DNA of 64,000 nt from assembly GCA_964432595.1 (NCBI GenBank), contig CAYSOF010000005.1, positions 186,001-250,000 of the forward strand. The letters are read 5' to 3'. A program made the position numbers and the translations under genes. Below, in pieces: positions 51,901 through 61,400 of the stretch. A model generated the notes under the pieces. The model was not told where the DNA came from, searched no databases, and saw only the letters and a program-made list of their open reading frames with translations. The stretch's first letter is position 1; every line of letters starts with the position of its first letter. This DNA is from DASYLJ01 sp964432595. Its GTDB lineage: Bacteria > Desulfobacterota > Binatia > DP-6.

Positions 51901-53674
51901 CACCGGCTTCAACGGCCCGCAGACGGGCCTCGCCATCGATGCGCAGGCGAGCCTCTACAGCGAGAGCGTCGACTCCGAGTCGCGCTACAGCGGCCGCACG
52001 TTCAAGTTCGCGCAGCCCGACGGCGCGCGGAAGTTCACCGGCACGGTGGACAAGTACAGCCCGCTGCTCGATCGCGGCAACGAGGTGTCCGTGTCGTCGC
52101 TCGCGATCGGGCCGGGCATCGCCGGCGGCCTCGGCGACCTCTTCGCCGCCGAGAACATCCGCCGGCGCATCCGCCGCCTGCCGACGTCGATCATCCCGCC
52201 GGCGGGCATCGAGGCGCTGCCCGCGCCGGGCCACGGCATCTTCGGACCGCTCGCCGCGTCGCCGATCGTGGGCTTCCCGTACCACGACTTCCCGACGTGC
52301 GAGCAGGGCCGCATCGCCGACATCGACTTCGACACCGCCGGCACGCTGTACGCGGTGACCGACAGCAGCCTGTACGCGATCCCGTTCGACACCGACACCG
52401 GCGGCGCCGGCGAGCGGCGCACGGTCGCGCAGCTCGGCTGCGGCGACGGCGCCGTCCAGGTCGACGTCGACGGACCGCGCGCGATCAGCACGCGCGGCAC
52501 GCGCATCTACACCGCGACGGGCAGTCCCTGCGCGGGCACGTTCACGTGGTCGACGAGCGACCCGACCGTCCTCGAGATCAAGAACCAGACGGGCACCGAC
52601 GCCGGCGTCAGCCACGTCGACGTGACGGGCCTCAAGCAGGGCGGGCGCGCGAAGCTGATCGCGACGTACGAGACCGCCGCGGGCACCGGCTCGGCCGAGA
52701 TCGACGTCTTCGTCGGCGGGCCCTTCATCTTCTTCCACGGCATCGGCGGCACCGCGAAGAACTGGGACACGCTGCGCGACTACCTGAGCCGGCCCGACCA
52801 GCTGGGCGAGTTCGCGTTCGGCGGCGAGCTCGCCGACAGCAAGCCGCCCGCGCCGGGCTGCCCCATCGGCCGCAACTGCGACATCACGCCGCGGCCGGGG
52901 CTCATGTACACGTACAACTTCCGCAACAACGTCGGCAGCTTCATCGACCACGCCGACGAAGTCGGCCGCGTCATCCAGCGCGTGAAGGAGGTGAACGGCG
53001 TCGACAAGGTCGTGCTCGGCGCGTTCAGCATGGGCGGCGTGTCCGTGCGATCGTACGTGCAGAACTTCGGCGTCGAGTTCCCGTACCAGGGCGACGTCTC
53101 GATGGTCATCACGATGAACTCGCCGCACGGCGGGAGCCCGTGGCCGAACCTCTCCCAGGTTCCCGAGATGGCCTACATCCTCGACCACGCGCAGAACTTC
53201 ATCGACGCCGCGACGCCCGAGGGGACGCTCGACGTGCTGCGCGGCATTCGCGCGGACATTCCGCCGCCGCGTCCGAACGACGAGGGCCTGATCCTCCTGC
53301 AGATCGGCAGCCCCGCGCTGAACGCGATGAACTTCCCGGGCCCGCTCCACGTGCCGCCAGCGGGCGTCCGGTGGAAGACGGTCGTCGCGCACACGAAGCA
53401 GGACGTCGCCGACGGCGTCTGCACCGTGGCGGTCCGTCTCGACCAGCTCTTCGGCGACTATTCGGGGGTCATCCCGTCGATCGCCCCGTTCAACCTCTGC
53501 GACTTCATCCGGAACTCCGACACGATCGTCGGCACCGCGAGCCAGGACCTGAACACGTTCTTCCCCGGTCTCGGTGAGACGATCCACGTCGTCGGTCACC
53601 ACAGCGGCACGCCGCCGATCGTGCAGAACGACGTCGACCTGATGCTCGGGCTGATGGAGATCACGCCGCCATGA
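48917..53674 (+). CDS. Giant secreted mosaic: MopE-like, TIG, propeller and lipase domains, 1585 aa
   Basis: GTG start overlapping the previous TGA, then a signal peptide (AAVALVVALAVAPTWA). Domains by eye: MopE-like Asp/Cys repeats (CDGVDNDCNGLVDD, DEDCNG, DEDCDGGDG) about 100-275; TIG/IPT about 314-400; carboxypeptidase regulatory-like domain (GGKVADASGAPIAGATV) about 408-482; a helical/hydrophobic middle; a beta-propeller-like part about 955-1180; an Ig-like part; and a lipase-like alpha/beta hydrolase about 1270-1585. The last has FFHGIGGTAKNW and GAFSMGGVS with Ser1371 (A-x-S-x-G), and His near 1560. Probably a surface esterase or lipase on a calcium-stabilised stalk. The stop overlaps the next ATG. 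Confidence 0.85.
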   Translation: MSVRAAVALVVALAVAPTWAAKLETVEPQCAAIGAEVTIAGKGLRRLEFSVAGVGTLVTKRSAKRVTILVPPGAPSGAATITAERGKRSVDIPFVVKGGEVCDGVDNDCNGLVDDVVASENARCENGRLLLGRRNAVTELEVCVPGTIEPCYTGPENTEGVGLCHAGARVCSLDGVWGACDGEVVPGEEDPGNGVDEDCNGRDGPGGGELCIPGTLRSCYSGPPATRDVGVCHPGARMCGDAGFFGECEGEVVPTTDVPDNGIDEDCDGGDGQRVPLLDVVVNPVLSPTFATSQVLTGMVGTELAPPPATPPPPLVANVAPNAGRQGQSLTVTITGQNATFQDGTTQVSFGAGVTVTSVTVTSPSTLAVGVTVAASASIGPRLVAVTSGAQEAIASNAFNIQPADAQVGGKVADASGAPIAGATVCVSGTAICTTTAADGTFTLPTVPTNATRLIVTKDGFEEFSIAIGDRSGDVNVGLLAFEDTGEPPPPPPQSGAPPLDGKIASVVARLNTTVPERLTPAQARKTVRDFILLVGGDELGLLDAQGAQLNPEITGNGPLSLRHDAVEQLARGFLQGAATTFEQWVFSLALSFQWSGPPPDVDVMLARFQAAVDAAWADPDAAESALMISIFNPGPIFVKDPPRLARVTRISRVATTVLTAAVLIDSLERRTGQGPAGNVALAARGDVMSDAPMLLAQADPQPPIRSFRQLTRALPDMDDVALAISQAIVGSAIFSIPTALAGGMVGLVTIVAEGVGAVAELFLFSALQATLTARLAPLPPTILSVQADGRVIRIKVQRTDKDTQQLEQRVGPRLGRFNYTVYRGCLEGGTRVVVANVSMPFNRDDPDGVFEVVDRRPVPGLNCYYADVVQNVGIDIPPELHAAAAALSGPARIPIIGDIVELLFISDLISDYSVPSPFPMPNQPGGEGQDDPTDEQLARTRTTWTPPVSQAGAGPYAFVDKVRADDAGNYYVSDSEAGTITKTLASRTRQPYAVTGFNGPQTGLAIDAQASLYSESVDSESRYSGRTFKFAQPDGARKFTGTVDKYSPLLDRGNEVSVSSLAIGPGIAGGLGDLFAAENIRRRIRRLPTSIIPPAGIEALPAPGHGIFGPLAASPIVGFPYHDFPTCEQGRIADIDFDTAGTLYAVTDSSLYAIPFDTDTGGAGERRTVAQLGCGDGAVQVDVDGPRAISTRGTRIYTATGSPCAGTFTWSTSDPTVLEIKNQTGTDAGVSHVDVTGLKQGGRAKLIATYETAAGTGSAEIDVFVGGPFIFFHGIGGTAKNWDTLRDYLSRPDQLGEFAFGGELADSKPPAPGCPIGRNCDITPRPGLMYTYNFRNNVGSFIDHADEVGRVIQRVKEVNGVDKVVLGAFSMGGVSVRSYVQNFGVEFPYQGDVSMVITMNSPHGGSPWPNLSQVPEMAYILDHAQNFIDAATPEGTLDVLRGIRADIPPPRPNDEGLILLQIGSPALNAMNFPGPLHVPPAGVRWKTVVAHTKQDVADGVCTVAVRLDQLFGDYSGVIPSIAPFNLCDFIRNSDTIVGTASQDLNTFFPGLGETIHVVGHHSGTPPIVQNDVDLMLGLMEITPP

Positions 53675-55434
53675 GCGCGCGCTGGTTGCCGATCCTGCTG
53701 GCCGCGTGGGTCGTCGCGACGCCGGCCGCCGCCGCGACCTTCACGGTGACCGCGCCGGGCGACGGCGCGGACGCGAACACGGCCGACGGCGTCTGTGCGG
53801 ACGCCGGCGGCGCATGCACGCTGCGCGCGGCGATCCAGCAGGCGAACGCCAGCGCGGGCACGGACGTCATCGCGTTCGCCCTCCCCGACCCGCCGACCAT
53901 CGCACCGGCGAGCGCGCTGCCGCCGGTGAACGGCACCGTCACGATCGACGGCACGACCCAGCCCGGCGGCGTCGTCACGCTCGACGGGACGAATGCCGGT
54001 GCGGGCACCATCGGTCTGGTGCTGGGCGGAACGGGCAGCACGGTGCGCGGTCTCGCCATCGGCCGCTACGCCGGGCACGGCCTCTACGTCTTCGGGGCGT
54101 CGGGCAGCACCATCGCCGACTGCTTCCTCGGTACCGACGCCGACGGCATCGGCGTCGCGTCGAACGGCCGCAACGGCATCGCGATCGGCGCGTCGAACGT
54201 CACGGTCAGCGGCTGCACCATCGGCTACAACGGCGAGGACGGCCTCAGCGTCGGCCCGAGCGGCAGCGGCAACCGCGTCACCGGCACGCGCTTCGTCTCA
54301 AACGGCGTCCTCGGCATCGATCTGAACGACGACGGCATCGTCAATCCGAACGACCCGCTCGACGCCGACGGCGGCGGCAACGGTCTCCAGAACGCGCCGT
54401 ATCTCATCCAGGCCCTGGGCGGTGCCGCGATCGACGTCACCGGCGGCCTCAACAGCGCGCCCGACACGACCTACACCCTCGAGTTCTTCCGCAGCCCGGA
54501 GTGCTCGCCGAGCGAGTTCGGCGAGGGGGCGACGGTCATCGGCTCGGGCAGCGTGACGACGGACGCGAACGGCGCGGCGACGTTCTCGATCGTCGTGCCG
54601 GTTGCCGGCACCACGCCCGACTGGGTCACGGCCACGGCGACGGCGCCGAACGGCAGCACGTCGGAGTTCTCCGACTGCGTCAAGATCGGCGGCCCGCCGA
54701 AGCCGACCACGACGACCAGCACGACGACGACGTCGACGAGCACGTCGAGCAGCACCTCGTCGACCAGCACGACGTCGTCGAGCACGACCAGCACCACCTC
54801 GTCGACGAGCACGTCGACGACGGCGACGACGGCCACCTCCAACTCCTCGACCTCGTCGACCACCACGTCGACGTCGACCACCACGACGACGACCGAGCCG
54901 TCCGTGCCGACGGGTCCCCTCGCCGCCTGCATCCGCGACCCCGGCGGCCTCGCCGTCGACGACGTGGGGAACGTGTACGTCTCCGACCACTTCCAGGGCG
55001 CGGTGAACGTGTTCGACGCGCTGACCGGCGCGAGCGCGCCGATCGTCGGCGGCCTGCTCGAGCCCGGCGACATCGAGATCCGCGGCTGCGACGTCCTCAT
55101 CGCGGAGCGGAACGACGTGGTCGAGCAGCGGCTCGGCATCACCGGCCGCGTCCTCGACTTCGACTTCCTGCCGGCCCCGAACGCCCGCGTGACCGTCCGC
55201 TCCGTGAGCGGCCAGTCGTCGCGCACGTTCGCCACCGACGCCGACGGCCGCTTCGCCATCGCGCTCGACTTCGTGCCCTGCGAGCTGCAGGGTTCGCTGT
55301 TCGTCACGGTCCAGAGCGTGCCGACGGCCGACCGCCCGAGCCGCACCATCGAGCGGGCGATCCCCGTCCGCCCCGGAACCCCGCGCCGCCCGTTCGGGCA
55401 CACCGTCGCGGAGATCGTGCTGCCGGCGCCATGA
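53671..55434 (+). CDS. CSLREA beta-helix exoprotein with Thr/Ser linker, 587 aa
   Basis: ATGA overlap start; signal peptide (PILLAAWVVATPAAA). DGVCADAGGACTLRAAIQQAN (about residues 36-56) is the CSLREA domain. A right-handed beta-helix follows (about 80-215; repeating GTGSTVRGLAIG, SGSTIADCFLG). Thr/Ser linker about 344-410, then an NHL/propeller-like C-terminal portion (PGGLAVDDVGNVYVSDHFQG) and a carboxypeptidase-regulatory-like domain (ATDADGRFAIALDF). A surface or secreted adhesin-like protein with no catalytic motif. The stop overlaps the next ATG. Confidence 0.87.
   Translation: MSARWLPILLAAWVVATPAAAATFTVTAPGDGADANTADGVCADAGGACTLRAAIQQANASAGTDVIAFALPDPPTIAPASALPPVNGTVTIDGTTQPGGVVTLDGTNAGAGTIGLVLGGTGSTVRGLAIGRYAGHGLYVFGASGSTIADCFLGTDADGIGVASNGRNGIAIGASNVTVSGCTIGYNGEDGLSVGPSGSGNRVTGTRFVSNGVLGIDLNDDGIVNPNDPLDADGGGNGLQNAPYLIQALGGAAIDVTGGLNSAPDTTYTLEFFRSPECSPSEFGEGATVIGSGSVTTDANGAATFSIVVPVAGTTPDWVTATATAPNGSTSEFSDCVKIGGPPKPTTTTSTTTTSTSTSSSTSSTSTTSSSTTSTTSSTSTSTTATTATSNSSTSSTTTSTSTTTTTTEPSVPTGPLAACIRDPGGLAVDDVGNVYVSDHFQGAVNVFDALTGASAPIVGGLLEPGDIEIRGCDVLIAERNDVVEQRLGITGRVLDFDFLPAPNARVTVRSVSGQSSRTFATDADGRFAIALDFVPCELQGSLFVTVQSVPTADRPSRTIERAIPVRPGTPRRPFGHTVAEIVLPAP
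54703..54900 (+). repeat. Second low-complexity Thr/Ser linker
   Basis: About 200 bases encode almost only Thr and Ser in the CSLREA protein. Similar composition to the linker at 48229-48546, which suggests a shared spacer strategy in one operon. Confidence 0.85.
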
Positions 55435-58400
55435 GGACCGCACTCCTCCTCGCCGCGCTGCTGACGCTCGGGACGCAGCGACCCGCCGCGGCCCTCGAGG
55501 CGCCCACGGTGCCGACCACCGTCGGCATCACCGGCGGCAGCTCGGCCGCCACACAGACGCTCCCGCCCGGGCAGAGCGCCTTCGGGCTCCGCGTGCCGCT
55601 CAAAGCGAACGCGGAGAACGAGCTCGTCGTCGCCGCCAGCAACTCGAAGAGCCCGACGGCGGTCGAGGGCGGCATCAAGATCATGCAGATCGCGCTGCAG
55701 GACGTCGTCCTGGCGCGTGTCGAGGCGCGCCGGCTGACCGTGCAGGAAGTGAAGACGCTGGTCGCGGACGGCACGATCCAGCTGAGCGACCCCGCGAACT
55801 TCAACGTGTCGCTGTTCGTCATCGTGCTCACGATCGCCGATCAGCCCGTCACGGTGCGCATGCCGGTCGTGCAGCCGAAGAACGATCCCGAGCCGCCGGT
55901 CGGCAAGCCGATCAGCATCGGGTGCGGCGCGCCAGGCCAGCCGCTCACCGCCACCGAGACCGCGATCCGCGTCCCGTGCGGCGACGGCGGCGGCGGCAAC
56001 CCGCCCGACGGCCCCCCGCAGATCCTCATGCCGTTCGTGATCGACGTGCCCGACGCGCCGTTCGTGCCGCCGATCCCGGGCGTCATCGTGATCGAGGGCC
56101 GCATCAAGACGCTGAAGGAGTTCTTCAACGTCAGCCTGATCCTGAGCAACGTGTCGTCGATCTTCACGCTGAGCGACGTGCAGGCGACGCTCGAGGTGCC
56201 CGAAGGCAAGATGACGCTGGTGAAGCCGGCGTCCGGCCCCGTCATGATCGACGACCTGCCCCCCGGCGTCGAGAAGCGCGGCGACTTCGTCACCCGCGGC
56301 GACAAGATCGGCACGCACACGGTGACCGCGCACTTCAGCGCCGACATCAGCGGCCTCGGCATCGCGACGCCCATCCCGGTCTCGGGTCAGGCGTCGACCG
56401 ACATCGAGGTGAAGGGCCCGCCGAAGATGGACGTGCGGGTCGAGCATCCGAGCGCGGTGCGCGGTGGCGAACCCTACGAGCTGATCGTCGAGATCACGAA
56501 CACCGACGACGAGCTGCCCGCACTCTACACGTCGTTCGCGCTCGACGTCGGCGCCGACGCGCGCATCGTCGACCCGCTCACGAACCAGCCGCGCACGACC
56601 GCCGACGTCCGGCAGCTCGGCGACATCCTGCCGGGCGAGAAATCGGTCCAGCGCTACACGATCCTGCCGCTCAAGACCGGGCCGATCACGAGCTGCACGG
56701 CGGGCGCCACCGAAAACCTGCGGCTCGACATCGCGTTCGTCGGCGGCCAGGGTCCGCAGTGCGCGATCGGCACGTTCCCGTCCGAGGTCGCCGACCTGGG
56801 CGGCGAGCCGACGGTCATCGTCGTCCCCACGCACAATACCGTCGGCGTCACCGTCCAGCCGGCGGTCACCGCGATCTTCTCGGCGCCGATGCTCGCCGAC
56901 ACGATCACGACGGGCTTCGCCGGCGCGACGTTCCGCCTGCTCGACCCGAACGGCATCAGCGTCCCGTCGTCGCTCGAGATCTCGGCGCTCGGCAGCGGCC
57001 GTACGATCGCGCTGCTGCGCCCGCACAGCCCGCTGTCGTTCCTGACGAAGTACACGGTCGAAGTCGTCCCGGACATCTTCGACGCCGACGGCCGCCGGCT
57101 GGCGTCGGGCTACGCCGGACGGTTCACGACCGAGGCGTCGCTGCAGGAGATCGACCTCGAGGCCCCGACCGCCCTCCTCACCATCGAGCCGCCGACGGTG
57201 CCGACCGCCGTCCCGCTCGGACAGCTGGTCCCGCTCCGGGTCGACGCGTTCGACAACCTCGGCATCACGCGCATCGACCTGCAGGTGAACGGCCAGTTCG
57301 TCGACTCCCAGCCCGGCCAATCGACGACGCACTTCATGCTCGACACCGCGTCGCTGGCGCCGAACCAGCCCCACGCGGTGCGCATCGTCGCCTTCGACGG
57401 CCGCGGCAACCAGGGCATCGACCAGAAGACCATCACGGTCTTCAGCGACACGACCGCGCCCACCGCGAGCTTCACCGCGGCGACGACGGCGCTGCGCGGC
57501 CGCGCCCTCCCCGTCGTGCTCCAGGCGCAGGACAACGGCGGCATCGCCCGCGCCGAGGTGTTCGTCGACGGCGACACGACGCCCGTCTTCACCGGCCTGC
57601 TGACGCCGTTCCAGTTCGCCGTCGCCACCGCCGGCCTGGCCCCCGGCCAGCACACGCTCCGCGGCGTCGTGCGCGACGGCGCCGGCAACGCGGCGGAGAC
57701 CACGCACGCGTTCGACGTCACCGACGACACCGAACCGCCGCTGATCACGTTCCTGTCGCCCGCCGCCGAGGCACAGCTCGGCGCCGGCCAGCTCGTCGCC
57801 GTGAACGCCACGGTCACCGACGACGTCGGCGTCGACAGCGTCGCGTTCTTCCTCGACGCCGACGCGACGCCGCGCGCGACCGGCCAGCAGGGCTTCGTGC
57901 TCGACACGGCGACCATCCCGCTCGGGGCACATGCGGTACGCGTCGACGCGACCGACCTCGCGGGCAACACCTCGAGCGCGACGCTGCTCTTCGACGTCCT
58001 GCCGATCGTGCCCGACACGACGGCGCCCGCCCTGCCGCTCCTCGTCACGGCGGGCATCCCGGTCATCGGCGTCTCGAACGTCGTCGGCCAGAACGGCGCG
58101 GTCGAGTCGAACGCGCGCGTCGAGGTCGTGAACCAGCGCGACGGCACGACCGCCGTGGTCGACGCGAGCTTCGACGGCGGGTTCGCCACGCCGATCGACG
58201 CCGAGGGCGGCGACACGCTGCGGGTGACGGCCCTCGACAAGGCGGGCAACCGCAGCGCGCCGCTCGACGTCGTCGTGCCGATGCCGCCGCTGCTGCTGAG
58301 CATCACGGTGGCGCCGAATGCCGTTGCGCTGACCCGCACGCAGCCGTCGCGGCAGCTCGTCGTCACGGGCCACTTCGACGACCTCACGTCGGCGCCGATC

Positions 58401-61400
58401 ACCGACGGCGTGACGTTCGCATCCGCGCATCCGACGATCGCGAGCGTCGACGCGTCGGGCCTCGTGCTGCCCGGCCGGAACGGCGACACGACGGTCACGG
58501 TCGCGGCGCCGGGCGTGGCGTCGGTCCCGGTGCCGGTGAACGTCAGCTTCCCGACGATCGCGTCGGTCGAGGTCGAGCCGGCGAGCGTCACCGTCTTCAC
58601 GGCGGGTGCGCAGCAGACGCGGCAGCTCGCGGTGACGGCCGTGCTGTCCGACGGCTTCCGCCAGCCCTTCCCGGGCCAGGTGCTCTTCGCGTCGCAGAAC
58701 GAGACGGTCGCGACGGTGACCGGCGCGGGCCTCGCGACCGGCGTCTCGGCCGGCTCGACGACGGTGGTCGTCGCGCCGAACGGCTTCCCGGCGATCGACG
58801 TTCCCGTGACGGTGACGGGCCGCGCCCTCGCGTCCATCGCCATCGCACCCTCGTCGATGACGTTCGTCGGCCCGGGCCAGATCCAGGCGCTGGCGGTCAC
58901 AGGCACGTTCAACGACGCCAGCACCGCCGACTTCACGGCGCAGGCGGCGTGCGAGTCGAGCGCGACGGCGGTCGCGACGGTCACGGGCACCACGGTCACG
59001 TCGGCCGCCGACGGCGACGCGGTGATCACCTGCACCGTGCCGGGCGTGGCGGCGGCGACCGCGACGGTCCGCGTCAAGTCGTACCAGTCGATCGCGGTGA
59101 CGCCGAACCCGATCCAGCTGATCGGCGCCGGCAAGACGCAGCAGCTCACGGTCACCGCGACGTTCACCGACGCGTCGCAGGTGACGCTGTCGTCGGGCCC
59201 CACCTTCGGCACCGACAACGCCGCCGCGGCGACCGTCACGGCCGCGGGGGTGGTCGTCTCCACCGGCGTCGGCTCCGCGACCATCACGGCGACGTTCGGC
59301 GCGCTGCAGGGCACGACCGACGTGACGGTGATCGCGCGCGTCGCGGACGGGATCAGCGTCACGCCGACCTCGCTCCTCTTCACCAGCGCCGGCCAGACGG
59401 CGACGCTGAACGTCAGCGCGCACTTCAACGACGGCACCACCGGGCCGACCGTCGACCCGGTGGGCTTCCAGTCGTCCACGCCGGCGGTCGCGACGGTCTC
59501 GTCGACGGGCACCGTCACCGCGGTGGCGACCGGCAGCGCGACGATCAGCATCAATTCGGGCGCCTTCTCGACGACCGTTCCGGTCACCGTCGACATCCCG
59601 GTCGCGAACCCGCCCCCGGTCATCTCGCGGATCGATCGGCCGCGCGCGGGCGAAGGCGACACCTTCGTGATCGACGGCGCGAACTTCGCCGGGCTGCCCG
59701 CCGACAACGACGTCGTGGTCGACGGACAGCCGGCGACGGTGCTGAGCGCCCGCAAGGACCAGCTCGTCGCGGTCGTACCGCACGGTGTCGCCTCGGGCAC
59801 CGGCATCCGCATCGTCGACGTGCAGGTCGTCGCGAACCTCCAGGCGAGCAACATCGCGACGCTCGGCATCTACCAGCGCAAGGCGACGGCCGTCGCCGTC
59901 ACGCCGGGCGTCGACGAGACCGTTCCGGGCGGCACGGCGCTGTCGCTGCCGCCCATCCCGCCGGTCGACGTCCGCGCGGGCGACCGCCTCATCCTCTCGA
60001 GCGCGCCCGACCTGCTCGCGCCGATCGACGTGACCGGCACGTTGCAGGTCCAGATCGACGGCGGCGACTTCACGACGGTGCCGGCGGACGAGATCACCAG
60101 CCTCTTCACGGCCGGAACGCACACGGTCGCGCTGCGCATCGTCGAGTCCGGCGGCGTCGCCGCGAGCGGGCCGATCCACCTGATCGCCGGCCCGGACGGC
60201 ACGGGCCCGATCGCCGGCGAGCTCACGATCGTCGCCCTCGGGCAGTCGCGCCAGCTCCCGGTGACGTTCACGAACCTGACGGCGCTCGACGGCTCGCCGC
60301 TGCCCGACGGCAGCACCGTCGTCGTGTCGGTGGCGGGCGGCTGCACGAACCGCGATCGCGGCGGGAACTGCCTGTTCGGCGACGGCGGGGCGATCGTCGG
60401 CGGCGGGGTCGCGCCAGAGTTCGGTGACGTACCGCACAGCCGGGTGTTCACGGTGACCAGCGGACGGCTCGACGTCCAGTACGATCCCGCCGGCGTGGAC
60501 GTCGCGGTCGGCGGCGGCAAGATCACCTTCGTGGCCGTCCTGCCGGCGAACGCGAGCGGCGCCCGTACGAGCGCCAATTCGCTCGCCCACCGCCCCGTCA
60601 CGCTGGCCACCATCGATACGGCGGCCGGACCGCGCACACAGTCGGTCACGCTCGGCAACGGCGGCCAGAACCTCGTCGGCGTGACCGTCCAGGACTTCCG
60701 CGACTCGACCGGCGCCCGTGTGCCCGACGGCGCGGTCGTGAGCGTGTCGACGCTCGGCAACTGCAACCACCGTGATCGCTCCGGCAACTGCCTGTTCCCG
60801 ACGGCCGGCGGCGACATCCTGGGCGGCGAGCCGACCGGGAACTTCGGCGACGTCGGTCACACGCGCGCCTTCACCGTGACGAACGGACGCGTCGAGTTCC
60901 AGTACGACCCGTCGCCCGTGTCGCTCGCGGCCGGCGCCCAGGCCGTCGCGGACATCCACGTCCTCCCGGCACGCCCGACGGCGATGGGCGCCGACGGCGC
61001 GACCCAGATCGGCGACCGCGCGCTCGAGGAGATATTCGTCACGCTGACGAGCGCAGGCGCGCTGCAGACCACGATCAGCGTCCAGCCGGCGTCCGTGCTG
61101 GGCGACGACGGCGATCGTCGCACCACGATCACCGTGTCGAACATCGTCGACGGCAACGGCGTGCCGGTGCCGAACGGAACCAAGATCTTCGTCTCCGCGG
61201 TCGGGAACTGCAATCATCGCTTCCCCGACGGCAGCTGCATTTTCGCACCCGGCGGCGTGATCGTCGGCGGCACGCCCTCGACCACGTTCGGCGACGTTCC
61301 GCACAGCCGGGTCTTCACCGTCCAGGACGGGCAAATCGTCGTCCTCTACTCGAGCCTGGGACTCGCGCTGGGGACGCAGCAGACCGCCACGGCGGTCGTC

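Noticed and set aside
48788..53602. Minus-strand open frame of 1604 codons opposite the lipase mosaic
   Set aside because: High-GC antisense artefact without recognisable domains.
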